64,000 nucleotides of DNA from DASUPK01 sp963782345 (GTDB taxonomy: Bacteria; Actinomycetota; Thermoleophilia; Solirubrobacterales; 70-9), in assembly GCA_963782345.1 (NCBI GenBank), contig CAWAJF010000010.1, positions 100,218 to 164,217 on the forward strand. Direction: 5' to 3'. Each line of letters opens with the position of its first letter. Position 1 is the stretch's first letter. The notes under the pieces are model-generated. The model did not search any database and was not told the origin of the DNA. It worked only from the letters and a program-made list of their open reading frames with translations. The translations under genes and the position numbers were made by a program. This document shows, one piece after another, positions 34,841 through 42,618 of this stretch.

Positions 34841-35646
34841 CGGGTACCGGGTTCGAGCTGACACTGCCGGCCACCGCGGAGAACGTGATCGTCGTCCGGC
34901 AGGCGATCGCGGGAGTGGCCGAGGCGCTGGGCCTCGTCGGCTCGCGCATCGCCGACCTGAAGACGGTGGTCACCGAAGCCTGCAACAACGTGGTGTTGCA
35001 TGCCTACGAGGGCAGTCCCGGGCCCCTGCAGGTCTCCGCGGCGCCGGGCGACGGCGAGCTCGTCGTCCAGGTGGCCGACGAGGGCCACGGCTTCCGACCC
35101 CGGGCCGGCGAGGCCGACGCGTCACTGGGTCTCGGCCTGCCGCTGATCGCGGCTCTCTCCGACAGCTTCGAGATCAGCGGCAGCGCGGGCCGGGGCAGCC
35201 GGACCACCATCCACTTCGGATACTCGCCGCCCGAGGCGAGGAACAACGGGAGACCCGCCACCGTCGCGACGGAGCTCGAGATCGCGCTCACCCCCGGTGC
35301 GATCGTGCGGCCGGTTCTGGCCCGAGTGATCGGAGCCCTCGCCGCCCGCGCCGAGTTCTCGGTGGACAGGCTGGCGGACACCGTGCTGCTCGGCGACGCC
35401 GTCTCGTCCTCGGGCGGAGGCGACTTTGCCGACGGTCGCGTCGGGATCTCGATCAAGGACGCCGCCGGCACGCTCGGCGTGAGAGTCGGCCCGCTGGTGC
35501 AGGGCGGCGGCGAGCGGCTGCTCTCCGAGATGGAGGTGCCCGGTGCGGGATCGCTTCGCAGCCTCGCCAGCAGCATGGAGGTCACCAAGGGAGAGACGGG
35601 CGACGGAGAACCCGCCGAGTTCCTCGAGTTCGAGGTGAGTCAATAA
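34837..35646 (+). CDS. RsbW-like anti-sigma factor kinase with C-terminal second domain
   Basis: 269 residues. The N-terminal GHKL ATPase domain (about 1-130) has the N-box LKTVVTEACNNVVLHAY, a G1-like VADEGHGFRP and a G2-like LGLGLPLIAALSD. This is the RsbW/SpoIIAB serine-kinase fold that phosphorylates an anti-anti-sigma factor and holds the sigma factor. A further 130 residues follow, with RVIGALAARAEFSVDRLADTV, which looks like the first helices of a second, degenerate copy of the same domain. Ordinary RsbW proteins are about 140-160 residues, so the extension is unusual. Confidence 0.85.
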   Translation: MTGTGFELTLPATAENVIVVRQAIAGVAEALGLVGSRIADLKTVVTEACNNVVLHAYEGSPGPLQVSAAPGDGELVVQVADEGHGFRPRAGEADASLGLGLPLIAALSDSFEISGSAGRGSRTTIHFGYSPPEARNNGRPATVATELEIALTPGAIVRPVLARVIGALAARAEFSVDRLADTVLLGDAVSSSGGGDFADGRVGISIKDAAGTLGVRVGPLVQGGGERLLSEMEVPGAGSLRSLASSMEVTKGETGDGEPAEFLEFEVSQ

Positions 35647-35694
35647 ACCGGCTTCAAGCACCAACGGCGGCCACAAACACCGCCGCCGGATAGA

Positions 35695-35860
35695 CGGCCA
35701 CGAGCGGCCGCCCCACATCAGTCGCTTCGCGCTCCGCGCTCCGCTCCTGAAGAGAGCGGCCTGGTGGCCGCTACCAGGTCGCGGCCACGAGCGGCCGCCC
35801 CACATCAGTCGCTCCGCGCTCCGCGCTCCGCTCCTGAAGAGAGCGGCCTGGTGGCCGCTA
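35695..35860 (-). repeat. Two tandem copies of the GCGGCC-bounded hairpin repeat
   Basis: Two 79-base units (35782-35860 and 35695-35773) lie 87 bases apart and differ at only one position that I can see. Read on the minus strand, each begins TAGCGGCCACCAGGCCGCT and ends GCGGCCGCTCGTGGCCG; the first begins with the TAG stop of the sigma factor gene. The interior contains short GCGGAGC repetitions. The same ends bound the element at 15616-15734. They occupy the gap between the convergent kinase and sigma genes, so a bidirectional terminator role is plausible. Confidence 0.75.
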
Positions 35861-36670
35861 GAGATCCTCTTCGGGGATCCTCTGGCGCAGCTTCTCGATC
35901 GTCGCGCGCAGGATCCTCGAGACGTGCATCTGTGAGACGCCGACGCGCTCGGCGATTTCGCTCTGAGTGAGGTCCTCGACGAAGCGGAGATGGAGAACCT
36001 GGCGGTCGCGCTCCGAGATCTCCTGGAGCACCGGGCCGATCGCCTCGCCGTACTCGACCGTGTCGAAGGAGAGGTCCTCGGAGCCGATCCTGTCCCGCAA
36101 CGGCGCCGGCTCGTCGCCGTCACCCATCGTCGAGGTGGCGTCAAGGGAGACGGCGTGGTGACCCTGAGAGGCGTGCATCGCCTCCAGCACCTCCTCGTCG
36201 CTCGCCTCGATGCGCTTGCCAATGTCCTGAATCGTCGGCGTGTGGCCGAGCTTCGCCGGCAACTCCGCCATCGCGCGCTCCACCTTCAAGATTCGCTCCT
36301 GCACGTCTCTGGGAACGTGGACCGACCAGCCGCGGTCGCGGAAGTGGCGCTTCAGCTCGCCGAGGATCGTCGGGACGGCGAAGGTCGAGAAGGCGGTGCC
36401 GCGGTCGGGATCGAAGCGATCGATCGCCTTGACCAGCCCGACGCTCGCGACCTGGACCAGGTCGTCGAAGGGCTCGGCTCCGCCGGCGTACCGCGCCGCC
36501 AGTCGTCTGGCAAGTGGCATGAAGCGATCGACGAGCTCCTCGCGAACCGTGGGCGAGTGGTCCTTCGCATAGCGCTCGAGCAGCCGTCGTTCGCCGACGA
36601 GCTGCTCGTCCGGCCCCGGAGAGGGGACGCCGGAACTCATCTGGATGTCTGCCGAGGCGATTTCATTCAT
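35858..36670 (-). CDS. RNA polymerase sigma factor, SigB/SigF/SigG family
   Basis: 270 residues from the ATG at 36670, with GGGAG nine bases upstream. Region 2 is visible as DDLVQVASVGLVKAIDRFD, then AFSTFAVPTILGELKRHFRD. Region 3 includes VPRDVQERILKVERA and TPTIQDIGKRI, and region 4 has LTQSEIAERVGVSQMHVSRIL. Lack of a long region 1 and the LGELKRHFRDRGW motif place it with stress/sporulation sigma factors controlled by partner switching. The STAS protein and RsbW-like kinase genes converge on it from the other side of the repeat pair. The longer frame to 37090 has no support. Confidence 0.93.
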   Translation of the reverse strand: MNEIASADIQMSSGVPSPGPDEQLVGERRLLERYAKDHSPTVREELVDRFMPLARRLAARYAGGAEPFDDLVQVASVGLVKAIDRFDPDRGTAFSTFAVPTILGELKRHFRDRGWSVHVPRDVQERILKVERAMAELPAKLGHTPTIQDIGKRIEASDEEVLEAMHASQGHHAVSLDATSTMGDGDEPAPLRDRIGSEDLSFDTVEYGEAIGPVLQEISERDRQVLHLRFVEDLTQSEIAERVGVSQMHVSRILRATIEKLRQRIPEEDL

Positions 36671-36845
36671 TGATCCCAGCTCCCTGCGGCCCTCGAGCCG
36701 CAACGTTCGGCGTTCGCTTTCGGCCGCGATGCCGAGCCGCCCACGTAGGCTAGCTACCCAGGTTTGGCGATTGCGAAAACCCGCGGTTTCACGCGGTGTC
36801 CGCCGGGTACCGCTCCGCTGAGCAAGCTGAAAGGAGTGATTGGAA

Positions 36846-37190
36846 ATGCCACCGAGTGGCGTCAGGAAGGGCACGAAGCGCGCCCGCCAGTACGAGAAGG
36901 TGAAGAAGAGCGCGCGCAGCCGGGGAGCCTCGACCCAGCGGGCGAAGGAAATGGCCGCTCGTACGGTCAACAAGAACCGGGCGCGCTCAGGCGAATCCCG
37001 GACCCGCTCGCGCAGCTCGACCAGCGGGTCCTCCCCCTCGCGGCGGGGTGGCCAGAGGTCCGGCACGAACCGGCCCAAGGGCCAGACCAAGGAGCAGCTC
37101 TACAACCAGGCCAAGCGCCTGCGGATCGATGGGCGGTCCAGCATGAACAAGAGTCAGTTGCAACGAGCAGTCGCCGCGAAAAACCGCTGA
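36846..37190 (+). CDS. Small basic protein, plasmid-stabilisation-like, with Rho-N-type C-terminus
   Basis: 114 residues, very basic and Ser/Arg-rich. The N-terminal RQYEKVKKSARSRG, then AKEMAARTVNKNRARSGES, and the C-terminal TKEQLYNQAKRLRIDGRSSM with NKSQLQRAV form a pattern found in actinobacterial proteins often annotated as plasmid stabilisation proteins. The end resembles a Rho N-terminal or SAP-like helix-extended-loop-helix that binds nucleic acid. AAGGAG lies nine bases before the ATG; a TTG six bases upstream is less likely. It is divergent from the sigma factor, so it may belong to the stress regulon, which is inference. Confidence 0.75.
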   Translation: MPPSGVRKGTKRARQYEKVKKSARSRGASTQRAKEMAARTVNKNRARSGESRTRSRSSTSGSSPSRRGGQRSGTNRPKGQTKEQLYNQAKRLRIDGRSSMNKSQLQRAVAAKNR

Positions 37191-37246
37191 GTACACAGGT
37201 TTAGGTACTCCCGCCAGGGGTACTCTCAGTTCCGAGTCGAGGCAGC

Positions 37247-37285
37247 GGGCGGGCGTTCGGAGACCCCCTACTCCGGCGCCCGCCC
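37247..37285 (+). terminator. Strong GC hairpin after the small basic protein gene
   Basis: GGGCGGGCG plus CGGAG pairs with CTCCG plus CGCCCGCCC across an 8-base loop, giving a near-perfect stem of about 14 bp with one small bulge, 57 bases past the stop codon. There is no clear T-run after it, so it may be a weak intrinsic terminator or a protecting 3' hairpin. Confidence 0.5.
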
Positions 37286-37440
37286 ACATATTCAGATGCC
37301 TCGCCTCCGCCGGGTTTTTCAGCCTCGGCGCAGGCGGGCGGATAGGGCGGCCGGTTTCCTTCTCCCCCTGGCCGTCCTACCCCGCCTTGTCCTGAACCGG
37401 GGGATAACCGGCCGAAGCGCCGGCCCAATACGATCGGCGC

Positions 37441-38940
37441 ATGGACGATCCAGAGAGCCGGATGCTCATCAACGGAGAGCGGGTGGCCGGCAACGGAGCG
37501 CCGCTCGAGGTCGAGAACCCGTACACCGAGGAGACCGTCGCCTCCGTCGGCACGGCCGATGCCGAGCAGCGGGACGCCGCCTTCGCGGCCGCTCGCGAGG
37601 CGGCGCGGGAGTGGGCGAGAACGCCGGCGGTCGACCGCGGCGAGCTGCTGCGAGAGGTCGCGGCCAGGCTGCGGGCGCGCACCGACGAGCTCGCCGAGGT
37701 GATGACGCTCGAGGGCGGCAAGCCCCTGGTCGAGAACTCCGACGAGGTCGGCTGGACCGCCGCCTGCTTCGACTACTACGCCGAGATCGGCCGCGACTCG
37801 GCCGGGCGGGTGATCCCCTCGATCGAGTCGAGCCAGCTATCGCTGGTGGTGAAGGAGCCGCTGGGGGTGATCGGCTGCATTGTCCCCTGGAACTATCCAC
37901 TGCTGCTGCTCGCCTGGAAGATGGCGCCGGCCCTCGCGGCCGGGAACACGCTCGTCGCCAAGCCGTCGGAGCTGACGCCGCTCTCCACGCTGATGCTGGC
38001 GCCGTGCCTCGATCACCTGCCGCCAGGCGTCGTCAACCTCCTGGCCGGGGGCCCGGAGGTCGGCGCGGCGATCGCAGCCGAGCCGCAGGTCGACGGCATC
38101 GCGTTCACCGGATCCGTGTCGACCGGCAAGAAGGTTGCGCAGGCCTGCGTCGACCGGATGGCGCGGGTGAACCTCGAGATGGGCGGGAAGGATCCGTTCA
38201 TCGTCTGCTCCGACGTCGCCCGGCGAATCGACGTCGCCGCCAGGGGCGGCGCCTGGGCGGCGTTCCTGAACTCGGGGCAGGTCTGCACGTCCGCCGAGCG
38301 CTTCTACGTCATGGAGGACGTCTACGACGACTACCTGGATGCCTTCGTCGACTACACGAAGAGCCTGGTGATCGGCGACCCGATGAAGAGCGACACCGAC
38401 ATCGGCCCGATGGTCTCGGCGACCCAGCGCCAGAAGGTCGTCTCGCAGGTGGAGGCGGCGGTGGGGTCGGGGGCGGAGATCGTTGTCGGCGGCGGTTCGG
38501 GCGGCCAGGATCGCGGGCACTTCTTCGCCCCGGCGGTCGTGACGGGCGCCGCCGCCGAGACCGATCTGTTGCGGGAGGAGACCTTCGGCCCGGTCGCGCC
38601 TCTGGTTCCCGTGAAGGATCTGGACGAGGCGATCGAGCTGGCCAACTCGACGCCCTACGGGCTCGGGGCCAACATCTACACCGAGGACTTCAAGACCATC
38701 CTGCGCTGCATGCGCGAGGTGAAGGCCGGGACCGTCTGGTTCAACGACCCGCTCACCGACAACGATGCCGGCCCGTTCGGCGGCTACAAGCAGTCCGGTC
38801 TCGGCCGGGAGCTCGGACGGGAGGGCCTCGAGGCCTTCCAAGAGACCAAGCACGTCCATATCGAGAGCGAGGTGGCGCCGAAGGAGTGGTGGTACCCGTA
38901 CTCGCGCTACACCGGCGGCGAGCCGCCGCACGGGGCATAG
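37441..38940 (+). CDS. Aldehyde dehydrogenase (aminoaldehyde-type), first gene of the decarboxylase operon
   Basis: 499 residues of the ALDH superfamily. Motifs are VPWNYPLLLLAWKMAPALAA, KPSELTPLS, FTGSVSTGKKVAQ, general base VNLEMGGKDPFIV, and the nucleophile in LNSGQVCTSAERFYV. The NSGQVC context differs from the FNAGQDC of the other ALDH in this window, so the two are not recent duplicates. It is followed at once by the decarboxylase gene, whose GTG start is the next codon after this stop. In this operon a substrate such as 4-aminobutanal or 4-guanidinobutanal is plausible, though unproven. Confidence 0.88.
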   Translation: MDDPESRMLINGERVAGNGAPLEVENPYTEETVASVGTADAEQRDAAFAAAREAAREWARTPAVDRGELLREVAARLRARTDELAEVMTLEGGKPLVENSDEVGWTAACFDYYAEIGRDSAGRVIPSIESSQLSLVVKEPLGVIGCIVPWNYPLLLLAWKMAPALAAGNTLVAKPSELTPLSTLMLAPCLDHLPPGVVNLLAGGPEVGAAIAAEPQVDGIAFTGSVSTGKKVAQACVDRMARVNLEMGGKDPFIVCSDVARRIDVAARGGAWAAFLNSGQVCTSAERFYVMEDVYDDYLDAFVDYTKSLVIGDPMKSDTDIGPMVSATQRQKVVSQVEAAVGSGAEIVVGGGSGGQDRGHFFAPAVVTGAAAETDLLREETFGPVAPLVPVKDLDEAIELANSTPYGLGANIYTEDFKTILRCMREVKAGTVWFNDPLTDNDAGPFGGYKQSGLGRELGREGLEAFQETKHVHIESEVAPKEWWYPYSRYTGGEPPHGA

Positions 38941-40434
38941 GTGGCCGACCAGACCGAAGCCCCTTACCTCGACGCGGTGGTCTCCTATGTGGCGCGCAAC
39001 CCGGGCCGCTTCCACATCCCCGGCCACAAGGGGACCGGCGCCGATCAAGGCCTGATCGAGGCGCTCGGCGGGGCGGCGATCCTCCACGACGTCCCTGCCG
39101 GGATCGAGGGGATCGACGTCGGCCCGCAGCCAACCCCCTTTCAGCGTGCACAGCAGCTCGCGGCCGAGGCGTGGGGCGCGGAGCGCAGCTGGTTCCTGCT
39201 GAACGGAGCCTCCGGCGGCAACCACGCGATCTGCATGACGCTCGCCCACGCGACCGGGAAGCTGAGGACCGGCCCGCCGGACCGCGGGCCGGTCGTGGTC
39301 CAGCGGAACGTCCACTCCTCGATCATCGACGGGCTCGTGCTGTCTGGGCTGCGGCCTACGTTCGTGGCGCCCGAGATCGACCCGGAGCTCGGCGTCGCCC
39401 ACTGCGTCACACCGGACGCCCTCGCAGCCGCCCTGGACGCGGAGCCGGACGCGGAGGCCGTGATGGTCGTCTCCCCGACCTACTTCGGGGCCGTGGCGCG
39501 CATCGAGGACCTCGCGGAGGTCTCCCACGCCCGCGGGGTGCCCCTCGTCGTCGACGAGGCCTGGGGCTCCCACCTCTACTTCCACGAGGACCTGCCGGGC
39601 GGCGCTCTCAGGGGCGGCGCGGACCTGGTGCTCTCCAGCACCCACAAGATCGTCGGCAGCCTGACGCAGTCGGCGATCCTCCACCTCGGCGACGGCGATC
39701 GGATCGACGAGGACGTGATCGACCGCTCGGTCACGCTGGTCGAATCCACGAGCCCGAACGCCCTGTTGACGGCATCGCTCGACGCCGCGCGGCGGTTCGC
39801 GGCGACCCGGGGACACGAGCTGCTCGACGAGACGCTGAAGACACTGGAGCGAACCCGCCGGCGAATCCGGGAGATCCCGGGCCTGGACGTGCTCGACGAG
39901 CGGCTCGCCGGCCGAACGAGCGTGGCGGCCTGGGACCCCCTGCGCCTCTCGATCGACGTGCGCGCGACGGGCGCCACCGGCCATCGAATCGCCGAGCTGA
40001 TGAGGGCGAAGGACGACGTCGTCCTCGAGCTCTTCTCCGAGAACGTGATCGTCGCCGTGTTCGGGCTCGGGGAGACCGCGACCGCGACCGCCGAGCGGCT
40101 CGTCGAGGGGCTTCGCCACGCGGTCAAGGAGATCGGTCCTGGAGACCTCGAGCAGCGACGCGCCTTTGCGGAGCCGCCGCCGTGGGGCCCCCTCGACCTC
40201 GCCCCGCGGGACGCCTTCCTCGGCCCCCAGGAGGTCGTCCCCTTCGCGGGCGCCGAGGGCAGGATCGCGGCGGAATCGCTCGCGGCCTACCCGCCCGGCG
40301 TTCCCAACGTTCTCCCCGGGGAGCGGCTGACGGCGCCGACGATGGCCTACATAGCCGACTCCCTCGCCCACGGTGGCCTCGTCCGGGGCGCGAGCGACCG
40401 GTCCCTGCGAACCGTTCGCGTGGTGATCGAGTGA
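38941..40434 (+). CDS. PLP-dependent Orn/Lys/Arg decarboxylase (short form)
   Basis: 497 residues from a GTG start. It has the N-terminal RFHIPGHKGTG, HDVPAGIEGID, WFLLNGASGGNHA, VVDEAWGSHLYFH and the Schiff-base Lys236 in SSTHKIVGSLTQSA. The family decarboxylates arginine, lysine or ornithine. The length matches the short Bacillus-type SpeA arginine decarboxylases and lacks the N-terminal response-regulator-like domain of the inducible enzymes. The next two genes act on guanidino and carbamoyl groups, so arginine (giving agmatine) is the favoured substrate. Its stop overlaps the next start (GTGA). Confidence 0.9.
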   Translation: MADQTEAPYLDAVVSYVARNPGRFHIPGHKGTGADQGLIEALGGAAILHDVPAGIEGIDVGPQPTPFQRAQQLAAEAWGAERSWFLLNGASGGNHAICMTLAHATGKLRTGPPDRGPVVVQRNVHSSIIDGLVLSGLRPTFVAPEIDPELGVAHCVTPDALAAALDAEPDAEAVMVVSPTYFGAVARIEDLAEVSHARGVPLVVDEAWGSHLYFHEDLPGGALRGGADLVLSSTHKIVGSLTQSAILHLGDGDRIDEDVIDRSVTLVESTSPNALLTASLDAARRFAATRGHELLDETLKTLERTRRRIREIPGLDVLDERLAGRTSVAAWDPLRLSIDVRATGATGHRIAELMRAKDDVVLELFSENVIVAVFGLGETATATAERLVEGLRHAVKEIGPGDLEQRRAFAEPPPWGPLDLAPRDAFLGPQEVVPFAGAEGRIAAESLAAYPPGVPNVLPGERLTAPTMAYIADSLAHGGLVRGASDRSLRTVRVVIE

Positions 40435-41315
40435 GCGCCGCCGAACCGCCGTGGGGGGTCGACTCCGAGCACGGCCGCCTGCTCGACGTCCTGCTCTGCC
40501 GGCCGGACAACTTCCGCTGGCGCGCGACCAGCGCGATCACCGAGGCGACGCTCGACGCCGGGCACAGCTTCGATGCGCCGCTCGCCGCCTCGCAGCACGC
40601 CGGGCTCGTCAGCGCCTACGAGGAAGCGGGTGTCCGCTGCCATTTCCTGGAGCCGGATCCCGCCCTGCCCTACGAGGTGTTCACCAGGGACTCGAGCACG
40701 ATGGGCCCGAACGGCACGGTGGTCACCCAGCCCGCACAGTGGTGGCGACGCGGCGAGTACGCGCCGGTCATTCGCTTCCATCAGGAGGCCGAGATTCCGA
40801 TCCGGGGGATGATCACCGCGGGCTCCCTCGAGGGTGGCGACGTGATGATCGTCGAGCCGGGCAGCGTCCTGATCGGCGCCGGGGAGACCCGGACCCAGCA
40901 GGTCGCCGCCGACCAGCTCGCGGATTGGTTCCGGGAGGACGGCTGGGAAGCGCGGGTGCAGCCCATCCCGGAGCGTTACGTCCATATCGACGTCCTCGTC
41001 GCCGTGTTGGCCGAGAAGCTGGCGGCGGTGTGCTCGGAGGTGCTGCCCTCGGCGGCCGTCGAATGGTTGCGGGGAAAGGGCTTCGACCTGATCGAGGTGA
41101 GCGCGGAGCAGGCCTTCACCCTCGGCGTCAACGCGATCTCGCTCGGCGACGAGCGGGTGATCTCGGCCGCCGGGGCGCGGGAGCTGAACGCCGCGCTGAG
41201 ATCGCGCGGCTTCGAGGTGATCGAGCTGGATCTCTCGGTGTTCACCCTGGGCGGTGGCGGCCCCCACTGCCTGAGCCAGGCGCTGCGGAGGGTGCGATCC
41301 GAGGGTGCGCGTTAG
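40431..41315 (+). CDS. Guanidino-group deiminase of the DDAH/arginine deiminase family
   Basis: 294 residues from a GTG overlapping the decarboxylase stop. It has a five-bladed amidinotransferase fold signature: FTRDSSTMGPNG, AGSLEGGDVMIVEPG, the catalytic His in YVHIDVLVAVL and the nucleophile Cys280 in GGGGPHCLSQAL. The length and HID/PHC pattern are those of dimethylarginine dimethylaminohydrolase and small arginine deiminases, not of the agmatine deiminase AguA, which is longer with different motifs. Between a decarboxylase and a carbamoylase, the likely reaction is agmatine to N-carbamoylputrescine, or arginine to citrulline. Confidence 0.85.
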   Translation: MSAAEPPWGVDSEHGRLLDVLLCRPDNFRWRATSAITEATLDAGHSFDAPLAASQHAGLVSAYEEAGVRCHFLEPDPALPYEVFTRDSSTMGPNGTVVTQPAQWWRRGEYAPVIRFHQEAEIPIRGMITAGSLEGGDVMIVEPGSVLIGAGETRTQQVAADQLADWFREDGWEARVQPIPERYVHIDVLVAVLAEKLAAVCSEVLPSAAVEWLRGKGFDLIEVSAEQAFTLGVNAISLGDERVISAAGARELNAALRSRGFEVIELDLSVFTLGGGGPHCLSQALRRVRSEGAR

Positions 41316-41328
41316 CGCACGCCGGTCT

Positions 41329-42567
41329 ATGGCGACGCCGCCAACCATTGATGCCGCGAGGGTGATTGCGGACCTGCGCGAGCTCCAGCGGCGCACGAGC
41401 GACGGCGACGGCGCGCAACGGCTCTGCTGGGGGGACGGCTGGCGCCGGGCCCGGGAGTTCCTCGGCGAGCTGCTCGCGGAGATCGGGCTCGAGCCCGAGG
41501 TAGATGAGGCCGGCAACGCCTGGGCCTACCTGTCCGGCGACTCCGAGCCGGCGCTGGCGATCGGCTCCCATCTCGACTCGGTGCCGAACGGCGGCTGGCT
41601 CGACGGGGCGCTCGGGGCGATGGCCGCGCTCGGAGTCCTCCGCGCGTGGGCGGGCGCGGACGAGAGACCGCCGCGGACCATCGCGCTGGTCGACTGGGCC
41701 GACGAGGAGGGCGCCCGCTTCGGGCGCAGCCTGTTCGGAAGCTCGGCCGCGGCGGGCACGTTCGATCCGGCGGAGCTGGCCGATGCGCGCGACGCCGACG
41801 GCCTCCGCGCGCCTGGGGTCCTCGCCGAGAACGGCGTGGACCTCGAGCGGGTGCTCGAATGCCGCTCGCGGCTCGAGCGAATCGGTGACTGCCTCGAGCT
41901 GCACATCGAACAGGGACCGGTGCTGGAGGCCGAGGGGGTCAGGGCGGCCGCGGTCAGCGGCTGCGCCGGGGTGGAGAGGGTCCGGTTCGTGATCCGGGGT
42001 CGCGCCTCCCACGCCGGCACGACCCCGATGGACGTCCGTCGCGATCCGGGGCTGGTCGCAGCGGACGTGGCCCTGCGCGTCGAGGAGATCGCGCGCGGCG
42101 AGGGGGGCGTCGGGACGGTCGGGGGCATGAGCTTCGAGCCCGGCATCCCGACCGCCGTACCGGGAGTCGTCTCGATGCTCGTCGACCTGCGCCATCCCGA
42201 GCGGGGCACACTCGCCCGGATGCTCGATTCGGTCCGCGAGGCGGTCCGGGCCGGCGCCGCCGAGCGCGGCTGCCAGGCGGCCGAGGAGCCGATCTGGCGC
42301 ATCGAGCCGATCTCGTTCGATCCGGAGCTGGTCGCACTGGCGCGAGAGGCTTGCGAGAGCGTCACCGGGACCGCATTCGAGCTGCCAAGCGGCGCCCTCC
42401 ACGATGCGGCGTCGATGGCGCCGCACGTGCCGACGGCGATGATCTTCTCCCCATCGATCGGCGGAGTCAGCCACGCGAGCCAGGAGGACACCGCCGAGCT
42501 GGATCTGGCGGCGGCGATCGAGGCGTTCGCAGAGCTGGCGAACCTCCGGATCACAACTGCAAGCTGA
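41329..42567 (+). CDS. M20-family Zn-dependent N-carbamoyl amidohydrolase (AllC/HyuC type)
   Basis: 412 residues. Metal-ligand motifs are GSHLDSVPNGGWLDGALG, WADEEGARFG (Glu-Glu), ELHIEQGPVLE and the C-terminal GALHDAASMA. The dimerisation segment contains GRASHAGTTPMD. The family includes allantoate amidohydrolase, beta-ureidopropionase and L-carbamoylases, all of which cut a carbamoyl or ureido group to an amine, CO2 and ammonia. Following a decarboxylase and a guanidino deiminase, hydrolysis of N-carbamoylputrescine (or citrulline) is inferred. A GTG at 41305 overlapping the previous gene is the alternative start; neither has a strong ribosome site. Confidence 0.88.
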   Translation: MATPPTIDAARVIADLRELQRRTSDGDGAQRLCWGDGWRRAREFLGELLAEIGLEPEVDEAGNAWAYLSGDSEPALAIGSHLDSVPNGGWLDGALGAMAALGVLRAWAGADERPPRTIALVDWADEEGARFGRSLFGSSAAAGTFDPAELADARDADGLRAPGVLAENGVDLERVLECRSRLERIGDCLELHIEQGPVLEAEGVRAAAVSGCAGVERVRFVIRGRASHAGTTPMDVRRDPGLVAADVALRVEEIARGEGGVGTVGGMSFEPGIPTAVPGVVSMLVDLRHPERGTLARMLDSVREAVRAGAAERGCQAAEEPIWRIEPISFDPELVALAREACESVTGTAFELPSGALHDAASMAPHVPTAMIFSPSIGGVSHASQEDTAELDLAAAIEAFAELANLRITTAS

Positions 42568-42618
42568 CTCGCGTGTTGGAGGGAGAGGCGCCGTTAGCTT
42601 GGCGCCAATCGTCCATCT

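Noticed and set aside
35695..35860. CRISPR-like tandem repeat
   Set aside because: Two 79-base units with an 8-base gap are a tandem duplication of a hairpin element, not short repeats with unique spacers; no cas genes are present.
37296..41315. One 1339-codon frame joining decarboxylase-operon genes
   Set aside because: Only the last 294 codons (the deiminase) carry motifs; the first part is a shadow of the ALDH and decarboxylase genes.
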